From positions 180,782-244,781 of the forward strand of contig CANMCY010000001.1 of NCBI GenBank assembly GCA_947496375.1: 64,000 nucleotides of DNA, in the 5' to 3' direction. The DNA comes from Flavobacteriales bacterium. Lineage in GTDB: Bacteria > Bacteroidota > Bacteroidia > NS11-12g > UBA955. Below the pieces are notes generated by a model, which saw only the letters and a list, made by a program, of their open reading frames with translations, was not told the DNA's origin and made no database searches. Both the position numbers and the translations under genes were made by a program. Positions 8,737-16,357 of this stretch are shown one piece after another. The number at the start of each line of letters is the position of its first letter. Position 1 is the first letter of the stretch.

Positions 8737-9624
8737 TTAGATGCCAGTTAAATTTACATTCATGGTTTTACAGATTCTTTTCCATACCGTTCCCACATTT
8801 GCGTTACTTTTTTGGCTGTCATAAGCGTAAACACCCTTGAATTTATAGCTTGTGAGGCCTAAAACGTCTTTATGGTGAAAAAACACAATGCGTTTTTGAC
8901 CTGTATTGAGATGGGCCTTATAGTGATGCGCTTTTTTTGTTGCATCGGCATGTGTTTCTGTTATTTCCTCTTCATCCGTGCTGATTTGGTTTTGCCAGCC
9001 TTGTCTTGCTTTATCCGATGGCCACCATAATAAATACTCATGATTTTTGGGGTGGGGCAGTCCGCCCAGTCTTAAAAATCCGCGTTTTGTTTTGTTAAAT
9101 TCAGCGTCAAACAAGGTACAGATGGCTTCGATATTGGGCAGTGAGATTTCATCCGTCGTACTAATGGTTTGCTTTAATTTCCAAAACTCCGGATCCCTTT
9201 CTGCATCAGGTTGCCATGGTTTGAATGTGCCGTTTTTTTGCTGTGCTTCAAGAGCCCGGGTAATAATGGATACAATGTTATCAATCTGATTGTGAATCTC
9301 TTTAAGTTCCTTCTGACAATCAATCACATACAGCTTGTGTCCGGTATTACTTTCAATTTCCTTTTTTCGCAGCGCATCGGATTCTATTCTCTCTGCAGAA
9401 CTGTAATGGGCCGGCTCATTAACTTCAACATGGATGTTGAACTGAGGGAAATAAACGTCGGTCAATGCGTATTTGTCGCTGTGTCGATTTACGTATTGCT
9501 GTGGAACGATTTTTATTTCATCATTGTCCAGTTTATGCCATAGTCTTGTCAGGCAATAGTGTTCAATGGCCTTGCTGCTTGTTTTCTGAAATAAACGGGT
9601 GATAAATTCTACCTTGTAACTCAT
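8737..9624 (-). CDS. PvuRts1I/AbaSI-like modification-dependent endonuclease (putative)
   Basis: 295 residues, close to the length of PvuRts1I, a restriction enzyme that cuts DNA containing 5-hydroxymethylcytosine. Seen: an N-terminal domain with SKAIEHYCLTRLWHKL (His22), then a nuclease-like acidic cluster, Asp56 in LTDVYFPQFN and Glu67/Asn69/Glu70 in HVEVNEPAH, followed by a Lys/Glu helix and KLYVIDC, a PD-(D/E)XK or Vsr-like layout. The C-terminal half (about 165-290) has LPHPKNHEYLLWWP and KRIVFFHHKDVLGLTSYKFKGVY, which fits the SRA-like base-reading domain of this family. Inference: a stand-alone defence enzyme against phages with modified cytosines. No methyltransferase is adjacent, as expected for this type. 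It lies 9 nt behind an outer-membrane-like gene. The family call is from memory, not a search. Confidence 0.6.
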   Translation of the reverse strand: MSYKVEFITRLFQKTSSKAIEHYCLTRLWHKLDNDEIKIVPQQYVNRHSDKYALTDVYFPQFNIHVEVNEPAHYSSAERIESDALRKKEIESNTGHKLYVIDCQKELKEIHNQIDNIVSIITRALEAQQKNGTFKPWQPDAERDPEFWKLKQTISTTDEISLPNIEAICTLFDAEFNKTKRGFLRLGGLPHPKNHEYLLWWPSDKARQGWQNQISTDEEEITETHADATKKAHHYKAHLNTGQKRIVFFHHKDVLGLTSYKFKGVYAYDSQKSNANVGTVWKRICKTMNVNLTGI

Positions 9625-9633
9625 TTTTCGGAG

Positions 9634-10293
9634 TTAAAACCCAAATCCCAGACTCATGCCTACTTTGGGTAATAATCCGTTGTGGTAGATAAAGTATGCA
9701 CCGGGACTTTGCTTGTAATCAAAACCATCATCGCTTGATTGTATCTTACTTTCTGAAACCCGCATTCCGGCGCCTGCATACACATCCAAATAGAAAGATT
9801 CTCCCAGCGACTTTTGAAAGCCGATAACAAAACCAGGATATACAGCCGTTGTTAATACTTTTCCGGTTTTTTCTTCGCTGTTGTAGGGTGGATTGGTTGA
9901 GTATACATAGTGACGTGATTTCTCATCATAATACCCAAATTGCCCGAATACCCCGACGTAATAACCACTGGCTGTTTGTTTTCCGGTGATGGATTTTTCA
10001 ACATGAAACCTGCTTAAATAGTATTTATACATATACTCTGCGGTGAATCCCGCGCCCTTGATAACGCCGCTGTAATTATCCGTTGGCTGACGATACATGG
10101 CTTCCAGGCCTATCTGGTGGGCTTTGCGCTTATCATTATTTAAAAATTCTCCAGACATCCACAAACCACCCCGAATCAAGTGCTGTGGACTGAATTTTAG
10201 GATGGTGCTTGGAATTAACATATCGGTTTTGGTTTGGGCAAATGCTGATGAACCGATGACCAGGAATGATACAATAATGATGGCTTTTTTCAT
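9634..10293 (-). CDS. Exported beta-barrel-like protein upstream of the nuclease gene
   Basis: 219 residues from the ATG at 10293; an upstream extension of the frame runs into the tRNA and is not real. A signal peptide (KKAIIIVSFLVIGSSAFAQ) is followed by repeated amphipathic strands rich in Tyr, Gly and Phe, such as YYVGVFGQFGYYDEKS and FYLDVYAGAGMRVSES, ending in GMSLGFGF with a terminal Phe, as in outer-membrane barrels. No named family recognised. It is the first gene of a probable two-gene transcript with the endonuclease; a functional link is not evident. Confidence 0.65.
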   Translation of the reverse strand: MKKAIIIVSFLVIGSSAFAQTKTDMLIPSTILKFSPQHLIRGGLWMSGEFLNNDKRKAHQIGLEAMYRQPTDNYSGVIKGAGFTAEYMYKYYLSRFHVEKSITGKQTASGYYVGVFGQFGYYDEKSRHYVYSTNPPYNSEEKTGKVLTTAVYPGFVIGFQKSLGESFYLDVYAGAGMRVSESKIQSSDDGFDYKQSPGAYFIYHNGLLPKVGMSLGFGF

Positions 10294-10309
10294 GATAATA
10301 AACGATAAA

Positions 10310-10317
10310 CAAATATA
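10310..10317 (-). promoter_or_regulatory. -7 box TATATTTG of the barrel-nuclease unit
   Basis: Exact TAnnTTTG match on the minus strand, 16 nt before the ATG at 10293. A TTTG at 10340-10343 sits 22 bases upstream and may be the -33 element. Confidence 0.5.
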
Positions 10318-10361
10318 CAGGCATATTTTTAAATACCCCCAAAACGTCAACCTTGATAAAA

Positions 10362-10390
10362 CAAAAAGCGGCTCAAAAGGCCGCTTTTTG
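10362..10390 (-). terminator. Hairpin terminator downstream of tRNA-His
   Basis: 11-bp stem (10362-10372 with 10380-10390) and a 7-base loop, ending in a T run on the minus strand, 17 nt after the tRNA 3' end. Confidence 0.75.
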
Positions 10391-10407
10391 GAGTTGAAAT
10401 TACCTTG

Positions 10408-10482
10408 GGCGAATAACCGGGTTCGAACCGGCGACCCCCAGTGCCACAAACTGGTGCTCTAACCAACTGAGCTATATCCGCC
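10408..10482 (-). tRNA. tRNA-His (GTG anticodon)
   Basis: Cloverleaf on the minus strand: a 7-bp acceptor stem starting GCGGATA plus the extra G(-1) paired with C73, which is the hallmark of tRNA-His; D stem GCTC/GAGC; anticodon stem CCAGT/ACTGG around loop TTGTGGC with anticodon GTG; T arm with TTCGAAC. CCA is not encoded (CAA follows), so it must be added. A TAAATTTG promoter box lies just upstream and a terminator just downstream, so it is a single-gene transcript. Confidence 0.95.
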
Positions 10483-10493
10483 GTAAAGGGGTG

Positions 10494-10524
10494 CAAATTT
10501 AAGCAACATTCCTCATTTTCTCAA
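10494..10524 (-). promoter_or_regulatory. Promoter of tRNA-His: -7 TAAATTTG and -33 TTG
   Basis: TAAATTTG at 10494-10501 on the minus strand, with TTG at 10522-10524 and exactly 20 bases between them. The box ends 11 nt before G(-1) of the tRNA. This is the best-formed two-part promoter in the window. Confidence 0.65.
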
Positions 10525-10544
10525 CAGGAATTCAATACGTTTTA

Positions 10545-10552
10545 TCATCTTT
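10545..10552 (+). promoter_or_regulatory. -7-like box CATCTTTG of the glycosyltransferase gene
   Basis: Differs from TAnnTTTG only at the first base and is followed by CACC, exactly like the TATCTTTGCACC before the glycyl-tRNA synthetase gene. It ends 6 nt before an ATT codon in frame with the glycosyltransferase. Confidence 0.45.
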
Positions 10553-10558
10553 GCACCT

Positions 10559-11698
10559 ATTCAAGCGCACAATTCCAAACATATCCTATTTTACTGCAGC
10601 TGGTATCCTACTCCGGAAAGCCCGCTAAATGGCATATTTTGCCGTGAACTGGCCGGTCTGACATCTTCTCGAAACAAGGTTTCGGTTGTGTATGTGCGCT
10701 ATCATACCAACGGTGGAAGACCAGAAATTACGAAACTATCGCAGCCGGATTTTGATGAATACGCCCTTAGTATTCCACGTAAATCCGGTCTTTTCGCATT
10801 TTTTTACCATCAGTTCCATGTGCAAAAGCTGCTCAAGAAATTTTTCGAGATGTATCCGGATGTTAGTCTTGTGCATGTGCAGGTGGGCTGGAAGGCGGCC
10901 TGGGATATGATGTTATTTCTTAAGAGGAAACGTATTCCTTGGGTGGTCACAGAGCACAACACGGACTGGCTGCCGCAGGACAGGCAATACCCGCGCTGGA
11001 AAAGAACACTTACCGCATGGGCCATGCGTAGGGCAACCGCTGTAACTGCAGTTTCCGATAATCTTGCAGAAGTTGTTTCTTCGGCTATTGCCAGATCTGT
11101 GGAGGTAATTCCCAATCCGGTCGCCCTTGAGTTTACAACCGCAGACATCATAACGCCCGAAAATGCAGGGCCTGTTTTTCTGCATATCTCCAATTTTAAC
11201 CTAAGGCAAAAGCAAACCGATAAATTAATTCAGGTGTTTTCGGAGTATGTGCAGGAAAATCCGCTTGCCATACTGCAATTGAATGTGCCTGAATCAGCGT
11301 TTTTGCTGTATAAAGCGGCAAATCCTCAATGTTGCTGGGAAAATATAGAATGGTTGTCGCCCGTGGCAGAAAAAAAGTTGCTGCTGCAACGCATGCAAAA
11401 TGCCGATTTTGTGCTAAGCTATAGTCGGTTTGAAACCTTTGGACTGGTGATTGCAGAGGCACTTTGTCTGGGTATTCCTGTTATTTACACGCCCTGTAAA
11501 GGTGCAGATATTCATATTAATGAACGAATGGGAATTGCTTGTGATGCCGATAGGGAGGAATCATTGCTTAATGCCATGCGTGCCTCCTCGGGTTTTTCGG
11601 CAGACAGAGAGTATATTGGCAGCAGAGCCAGAGCGGTTTTTCAATCGGATGCCGTGCTTGATGCGTATGAAGCGTTGTACCGTAAAATGATAAAGTAA
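10559..11698 (+). CDS. Glycosyltransferase family 4 protein, apparent ATT start
   Basis: About 379 residues if read from the ATT at 10559. The first standard start codon in frame is a GTG at 10688, but the 43 codons before it encode an obvious GT4 N-terminus (ILFYCSWYPTPESPLNGIF, then KVSVVYVRYHT), so the gene must begin upstream. No ATG, GTG or TTG occurs in frame between the stop at 10484 and 10688. The C-terminal GT-B domain has the EX7E motif in SRFETFGLVIAEALCLGIP, which binds the nucleotide-sugar. Role: adds a sugar in surface-polysaccharide synthesis. It is followed after 2 nt by the asparagine-synthase-like gene. Alternative explanations of the start are a non-standard codon or an error in the sequence. 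Confidence 0.8.
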   Translation: MQAHNSKHILFYCSWYPTPESPLNGIFCRELAGLTSSRNKVSVVYVRYHTNGGRPEITKLSQPDFDEYALSIPRKSGLFAFFYHQFHVQKLLKKFFEMYPDVSLVHVQVGWKAAWDMMLFLKRKRIPWVVTEHNTDWLPQDRQYPRWKRTLTAWAMRRATAVTAVSDNLAEVVSSAIARSVEVIPNPVALEFTTADIITPENAGPVFLHISNFNLRQKQTDKLIQVFSEYVQENPLAILQLNVPESAFLLYKAANPQCCWENIEWLSPVAEKKLLLQRMQNADFVLSYSRFETFGLVIAEALCLGIPVIYTPCKGADIHINERMGIACDADREESLLNAMRASSGFSADREYIGSRARAVFQSDAVLDAYEALYRKMIK

Positions 11699-11700
11699 TT

Positions 11701-13548
11701 ATGTGTGGAATTGCAGGAATATTCAGTCTAAAGTCAATCCCGGCGGGGGAAATGGCTAGGATTTGTGTGCAATTTTCCGAAAATCTGGCGCACCGGGGGC
11801 CGGACGATGAGGGCTACGTACTGATTGATACCGAATGGAGGGCTCATGCCTATGGTGGAAATTCTTCTTTGCCGGCGCTACAATTGCCACATATAAGTAC
11901 CGCTACCGGGGAATATTTGGGCGCATTTGTACACAGAAGGTTGAGTATTATTCGCCCGGGACTGCCAGGACATCAACCATTGTATGACGAAAATCATGCT
12001 CTTAGTTACAATGGTGAGACATTCAATTTTCAAGAACTGGATAAAGCGCTGGGTGTCGAAAACTGCAGCCATACTGATACGGAGACTGTTTTTAATCTGC
12101 TGAAAATTGAGGGTCCTTTGGCCGTTCATTTGTTGGACGGTTTTTATGCGCTGGGATTTGTGGATCTTGAAAATCGCCTCCTACACCTTCGACGCGATAC
12201 TGCCGGTGTGAAACCACTGTTTACTGCCCAAACGGATACGATTTTTGCATTTGCTTCCGAAACCCGCGCCTTGCGAAATTTGCTTAACACGGTCAGTGTC
12301 AATCCGCAAGCGGTTTTTCATCATTTGTGTGAGGGGTTGTTGTTGCCGGAACGGGGTTTCTACAATGAAATATCAACAATACAGGAGGGCTTGGATGTGG
12401 ATTTACGCAACCTGGAAACAAACCCGGTTTATTACCCTGAAAACGATGAAAAGCCCGGTCCTGACCTGCAATTGCAACTGGAAAGCAGTGTGAGAAAGCG
12501 ACTGATGTCTGATGTACCTCTGGGATTTGCCGTGAGCGGGGGGCTGGACAGCGCCGCTGTGATTGGCCTTGCCAGAAAATCCCTGGGTGCAGAAGCTCCT
12601 ATTTTGCTGTTTTCCATAATTTCTTCGGATCCAACATCGGATGAACGTATTTGGCAGCAGCAGGTGGCTGAATATAACGATGCCCAATGGCATTCTTTTA
12701 GCATGGATAATGCGGGTTCGCATTTGCTTGAGGAAGTAGCACGCGCAACGGATTTGCCTCCTATTGCATGGAATAACCTGGCGCATTTTGAACTGTGCCG
12801 ACTGGCAAAATCACAGGGGGTTACGGTCTTTTTTAACGGACAGGGTGCTGATGAGCTATTTGGGGGATACCCTGACTATCTTATCCGTGATTTTTGGAAA
12901 TTACAGGGGTGTTTTTTATCGAAAAATCATCTGCCGGTTTCCTATGGAGACGCTCTTAAAGAAAACCTAAAGCTGCAGGCAAAAATATTTCTGCCGTTTT
13001 TATCGGTTATAGCCGCAAAGAAGCAAGCCGGTGCGCTTCTAAACGCTGATTTATGGCGCAATGACCTGTATTTACACCGACTATCCCATCTAGGAGCGGA
13101 TAACAAAATGCAGGCTGATTTTTACGGACAAAAGCTACGGCAGATGCTTGCCTGGGAAGACCTTAACAGCATGGCACACGGACTGGAAAGTCGCAATCCA
13201 TTTGCAGATGATATGCAGCTGGCGCAATGGCTGAATGTTCCGTTGAAAGACAAAATAAAAAATGGTTATACCAAAGGAGTTTTGCGCGAGGCGCTCAGGA
13301 ACGTCATGCCTGAAAGCATACGCTTGCGGGTAGATAAAAAAGGATTTACAGTGCCGGATTCTGCTCTCACATGGAAAAATCGAAATGCCTGGAGCGGATA
13401 TTTCATGTCGGATGTGCTGGATCCATGGTCGCCGAGGGCTCAAAGAGAGCGTTTAATGCAAAATTTGCAGCAAGGCGATGAGAGCGCCCTGAAGTGGATG
13501 TTTCGACTTTCTGCAATGTCAGTATTTTTACAACAGTCTAAATCATGA
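11701..13548 (+). CDS. Asparagine synthase (glutamine-hydrolysing) family protein
   Basis: 615 residues. Two domains: an N-terminal class II glutaminase starting with the nucleophile Cys2 (MCGIAGIFSL) and containing HRGPDDEG, HRRLSII, YNGETFN and TDTE, then a synthetase domain with the ATP pyrophosphatase loop AVSGGLDSAAVIGLA and FFNGQGADELFGGY. All key glutaminase residues are present, so both half-reactions look intact. The chain is divergent from housekeeping AsnB and sits between a glycosyltransferase and a flippase, so it more likely amidates a sugar acid or another cell-surface precursor than free aspartate (inference). It overlaps the flippase start by ATGA. Confidence 0.85.
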   Translation: MCGIAGIFSLKSIPAGEMARICVQFSENLAHRGPDDEGYVLIDTEWRAHAYGGNSSLPALQLPHISTATGEYLGAFVHRRLSIIRPGLPGHQPLYDENHALSYNGETFNFQELDKALGVENCSHTDTETVFNLLKIEGPLAVHLLDGFYALGFVDLENRLLHLRRDTAGVKPLFTAQTDTIFAFASETRALRNLLNTVSVNPQAVFHHLCEGLLLPERGFYNEISTIQEGLDVDLRNLETNPVYYPENDEKPGPDLQLQLESSVRKRLMSDVPLGFAVSGGLDSAAVIGLARKSLGAEAPILLFSIISSDPTSDERIWQQQVAEYNDAQWHSFSMDNAGSHLLEEVARATDLPPIAWNNLAHFELCRLAKSQGVTVFFNGQGADELFGGYPDYLIRDFWKLQGCFLSKNHLPVSYGDALKENLKLQAKIFLPFLSVIAAKKQAGALLNADLWRNDLYLHRLSHLGADNKMQADFYGQKLRQMLAWEDLNSMAHGLESRNPFADDMQLAQWLNVPLKDKIKNGYTKGVLREALRNVMPESIRLRVDKKGFTVPDSALTWKNRNAWSGYFMSDVLDPWSPRAQRERLMQNLQQGDESALKWMFRLSAMSVFLQQSKS

Positions 13549-14822
13549 GCAAAAGCAGTGCCCTCAGTACCTTTATCAGTCAGTTGCTTCGAACTATTCT
13601 TGCAGCCATATTTGTGGTACTCTGCTCGCGCTGGATGGGGCCGGAGGGCAGGGGAGAACTGGGTTTGGTATTGTTTTGGAGTGGATTGATGATGGTTGCG
13701 AGCGACTATGTTGGCGGAAGCAATCTTGCCAATGCAATCCAGCGTTTTGGGCTGCATAAATTGCTGCCAATTGCAGTCTGCTGGGGGATTTTCTCTGTAT
13801 TGTGCGGCTGTGTATGCTTATTTGTTTCGGGTGCCGAATTAAAAATGGTTTTGATGTCGGCGGCTATTTCATTTCCCTTGGTTTTGCTAACCATTCAGTA
13901 CAATATGCAGCAAGGTCTGGCAAAGATTCAGCTTAGGAACCGCTTGCAGTTGCTAATTGAAATTCTGAAACTGGTATTTCTTTACTATTTTGTTCAATTT
14001 AGGGAACCAGGCACAATGGGTGTGGGAAGTGCAATTGCTTCTATTTTTTGGGCAATGATGATCGCCTTGCTAATAAGCAGCTGGAGCATGAGGGAAGAAA
14101 TTAAAGACGCTTTTGCTCATGCTCTAAAGCCCCCCAAAGCCCTGTTTACCGATGGTTTCTGGAGCCAAAACGGCCATCTGGCTCAGTTCCTGGCCTATCG
14201 TTTAAGTTTATATACCCTGACCTACCTGCTGGGTTCAACGGTTGCTGCGGGCGTTTATTCCAATGCGCTTTTGATTGCCGATGCAGTTTGGATTTTTGCC
14301 AACAGTTTTGGTACCATCGCCCACGTAAGGATATTGCGCAGTAATAATGAAAATTTCAAGGCAGATATTACCCTGCGTTATGCGTTTTTTGTCTTTGTCG
14401 GCACTGTCCTCGCATGTTTGTTACTTGCAATATTGCCGTCAGGGATTTTTGTGTGGGTGTTTGGCAATGGTTTTGAAACCCTAAAAGATACGTCATTACT
14501 TTTTATTCCGGCCATATTGGCTGTGGCGGCTTCAAGTTTATTTAGCCATTATTTACATGCGGTAAACAGATTTAAAGCACTATTTTTTGCCAATGTGTTC
14601 GGACTAATCCTTCAGACAGCCATGGGTTTCTGGCTGATTCCTCGCTGGGGCGTTTATGGTGCTTGCCTGGCAGCCGATGTGGGTTTTATCCTTACGTTTT
14701 TATTAGTCTACGGTTTTTTCAAATCCCAGAATCCCCATGCACGCTTAAAAGGTAAAATTCGTTTCAGACTCTTGTTGAAAGTATTTATGCGAATTGTAAA
14801 GGGACGTTCTGCCAGTCTATAG
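13545..14822 (+). CDS. Polysaccharide flippase (Wzx-like, MVF/MATE superfamily)
   Basis: 425 residues with about 12 predicted membrane helices and short loops. The opening (STFISQLLRTILAAIFVVLCSRWMGPEGRGELGLVLFW) is typical of oligosaccharide flippases, where an RxxGPEGxG loop follows helix 1. It would carry lipid-linked sugar units across the inner membrane. It is translationally coupled to the amidotransferase gene, so the three genes from 10559 form one operon. Its stop lies next to the stop of the convergent phosphopantetheinyl transferase (6-nt overlap of the two genes). No polymerase gene is seen. Confidence 0.8.
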   Translation: MSKSSALSTFISQLLRTILAAIFVVLCSRWMGPEGRGELGLVLFWSGLMMVASDYVGGSNLANAIQRFGLHKLLPIAVCWGIFSVLCGCVCLFVSGAELKMVLMSAAISFPLVLLTIQYNMQQGLAKIQLRNRLQLLIEILKLVFLYYFVQFREPGTMGVGSAIASIFWAMMIALLISSWSMREEIKDAFAHALKPPKALFTDGFWSQNGHLAQFLAYRLSLYTLTYLLGSTVAAGVYSNALLIADAVWIFANSFGTIAHVRILRSNNENFKADITLRYAFFVFVGTVLACLLLAILPSGIFVWVFGNGFETLKDTSLLFIPAILAVAASSLFSHYLHAVNRFKALFFANVFGLILQTAMGFWLIPRWGVYGACLAADVGFILTFLLVYGFFKSQNPHARLKGKIRFRLLLKVFMRIVKGRSASL

Positions 14823-15449
14823 CAATTCGTGTATCCAAACGGCAACGTGCCCGTCAAAAACGGCATACTCCATGATAAAATCCTGTTGTATGCCGGGCTT
14901 GTGGAAGGAAGCTGAAAACCTGCCGGAATCGCCCGTTTCAAATGGTCCAACCGTCATGTGTTTTTTAAAATCCACTTCCTTTTTACCATACCATTTATAC
15001 AAGCTTTCTTTGGCGCCCCAAATAATAAGCAGGCAGAGACTGTGGTGGGTTTTTCGAATGTTAGATTTGTCTTCAACATTGCAAAATTTATCTTCTATTC
15101 TGAGGATTTTGGGACCTTGCGTTTCAATGTCAATACCGGTAGGACCGTTTTCATCGATGACAGCAGCAGCATAGTTCCCGCTGTGGCTGATACTTAGGTG
15201 CGGTGTACCTCCTTCAAAATGAGGTTTTCCCACCTCATCTTTGGTTAGTTTTCCTTCGGGAACAAGCGTGCGAAGCAGCAACCTGCTGCTGAGATAATGC
15301 AATCTTTTGTTGGCATGTATTCCCTCTAAAAAAACAATCTCATCTGCTGTTGGGTCGTACATTTGTAAAAGCGTTTCTTCGTCTTCGGTAATTTGCCAAA
15401 ACGCAATTTTTTTACCGGGCATAGGAAACATCAGACGATCCAAAGGCAT
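14817..15449 (-). CDS. 4'-phosphopantetheinyl transferase (Sfp type)
   Basis: 210 residues from the ATG at 15449. It transfers the phosphopantetheine arm from CoA to a carrier-protein serine. Motifs: Mg-binding GIDIE and WGAKESLYKWYG, plus HLSISHSGNYAAAVI. The MPL start was preferred to the longer frame (15488) because related proteins begin MPL and because a TAATTTCG box ends 5 nt before it; later Met codons at 15431 and 15422 are also possible. Its ATG and the ATG of the divergent WD40 gene share the palindrome CATG (15447-15450). Confidence 0.85.
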   Translation of the reverse strand: MPLDRLMFPMPGKKIAFWQITEDEETLLQMYDPTADEIVFLEGIHANKRLHYLSSRLLLRTLVPEGKLTKDEVGKPHFEGGTPHLSISHSGNYAAAVIDENGPTGIDIETQGPKILRIEDKFCNVEDKSNIRKTHHSLCLLIIWGAKESLYKWYGKKEVDFKKHMTVGPFETGDSGRFSASFHKPGIQQDFIMEYAVFDGHVAVWIHELL

Positions 15450-16338
15450 GAGCGCGAAATTACAGGCAAAGCACCTTAAATCCTTCACCGGACATCAATC
15501 GGCAGTATATGCGTTGTGCTCTGATGGGGACGGTGGATTTTTTTCTGCAGGTGGCGATGGAATGTTGGTGAGATGGAATCTTGAAGAACAGGATGGTGTT
15601 TTGGTAGCCCGTATACCCGACAACGTGTACTGTCTTGCGTTTGATGAAACAAGGGGAACATTGCTGGCCGGAACGCGTAAAGGCGAACTTTTTGTTATTA
15701 CGGATATTTTGTCCGCCACACCCATTGTCAAAAGGTTTGAGGCCCATGTGAAAGGGTTATACAAATTAATGGTTACCGATGACGGGTACGTTTCATCCGG
15801 GGGCGATGGCCATATTTTGTTTTGGGACAGGCAGTTTCAAATTGTTGGAAAAATTAATAATTCACCGGAAAGTACGCGGGCACTTTGTTATGATCATGAG
15901 CACAATCTGTGGGCTGGTAGTAGTGATAAAGCCATTCGGATTTACAACAGGGATTTACAATTGCAGTCAATACAATTTCAGCACACTAGCAGTATTTTTT
16001 CTATTTGCGCTTTGCCATCAGGCAGGATGATTAGTGGCGGACGGGATGCTACTTTGAGAGTTTGGGAGAATACGCAAAATCACGAAGGAAGCATAGCGGC
16101 TCATCTACTGCATATTCACGCCATTGAACTGCAGCCTTCTGCGAATTGGGTGGCCACTGCAAGCATGGATAAAACGGTAAAAATCTGGGATGCCGGGACT
16201 CTGGATTTATTGAAGGTGCTGGATAAGGACAAGTTGCCATTTCATAAGGCATCTGTGAACACATTACTATGGTTGGATGAGAGTAAAATCCTCAGCGCAG
16301 GTGATGATAGATGTGTTTTTTTGACCGAAATAGAATAG
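15448..16338 (+). CDS. WD40 repeat beta-propeller protein
   Basis: 296 residues, no signal peptide, so cytosolic. About seven WD40 blades are visible; typical blade ends are GMLVRWN, HILFWDR, KAIRIYN, ATLRVWE and KTVKIWD, each following a GH or AH strand such as SFTGHQSAVYALCSDGDGG. A single seven-bladed propeller fills the whole chain, so it is probably a protein-interaction scaffold; no catalytic domain is attached. The start at 15448 was chosen because the longer frame reads antisense into the phosphopantetheinyl transferase gene. No promoter box is evident in front of it. Confidence 0.82.
   Translation: MSAKLQAKHLKSFTGHQSAVYALCSDGDGGFFSAGGDGMLVRWNLEEQDGVLVARIPDNVYCLAFDETRGTLLAGTRKGELFVITDILSATPIVKRFEAHVKGLYKLMVTDDGYVSSGGDGHILFWDRQFQIVGKINNSPESTRALCYDHEHNLWAGSSDKAIRIYNRDLQLQSIQFQHTSSIFSICALPSGRMISGGRDATLRVWENTQNHEGSIAAHLLHIHAIELQPSANWVATASMDKTVKIWDAGTLDLLKVLDKDKLPFHKASVNTLLWLDESKILSAGDDRCVFLTEIE
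15455..15462 (-). promoter_or_regulatory. -7-like box TAATTTCG of the phosphopantetheinyl transferase gene
   Basis: Minus-strand TAATTTCG, differing from TAnnTTTG at one position; ends 5 nt before the ATG at 15449. It lies inside the WD40 coding region. The same TTCG variant precedes dcd and the gene at 23793. Confidence 0.4.
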
Positions 16339-16357
16339 TAAATATACGAAAAAAAAG

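Noticed and set aside
10545..10690. Frameshift in the glycosyltransferase N-terminus
   Set aside because: The frame is open and protein-like from 10559 onward; only a start codon is lacking.
10688..11698. Glycosyltransferase starting at the GTG at 10688
   Set aside because: It would remove the first strand and loop of the GT-B fold, which are plainly encoded upstream in the same frame.
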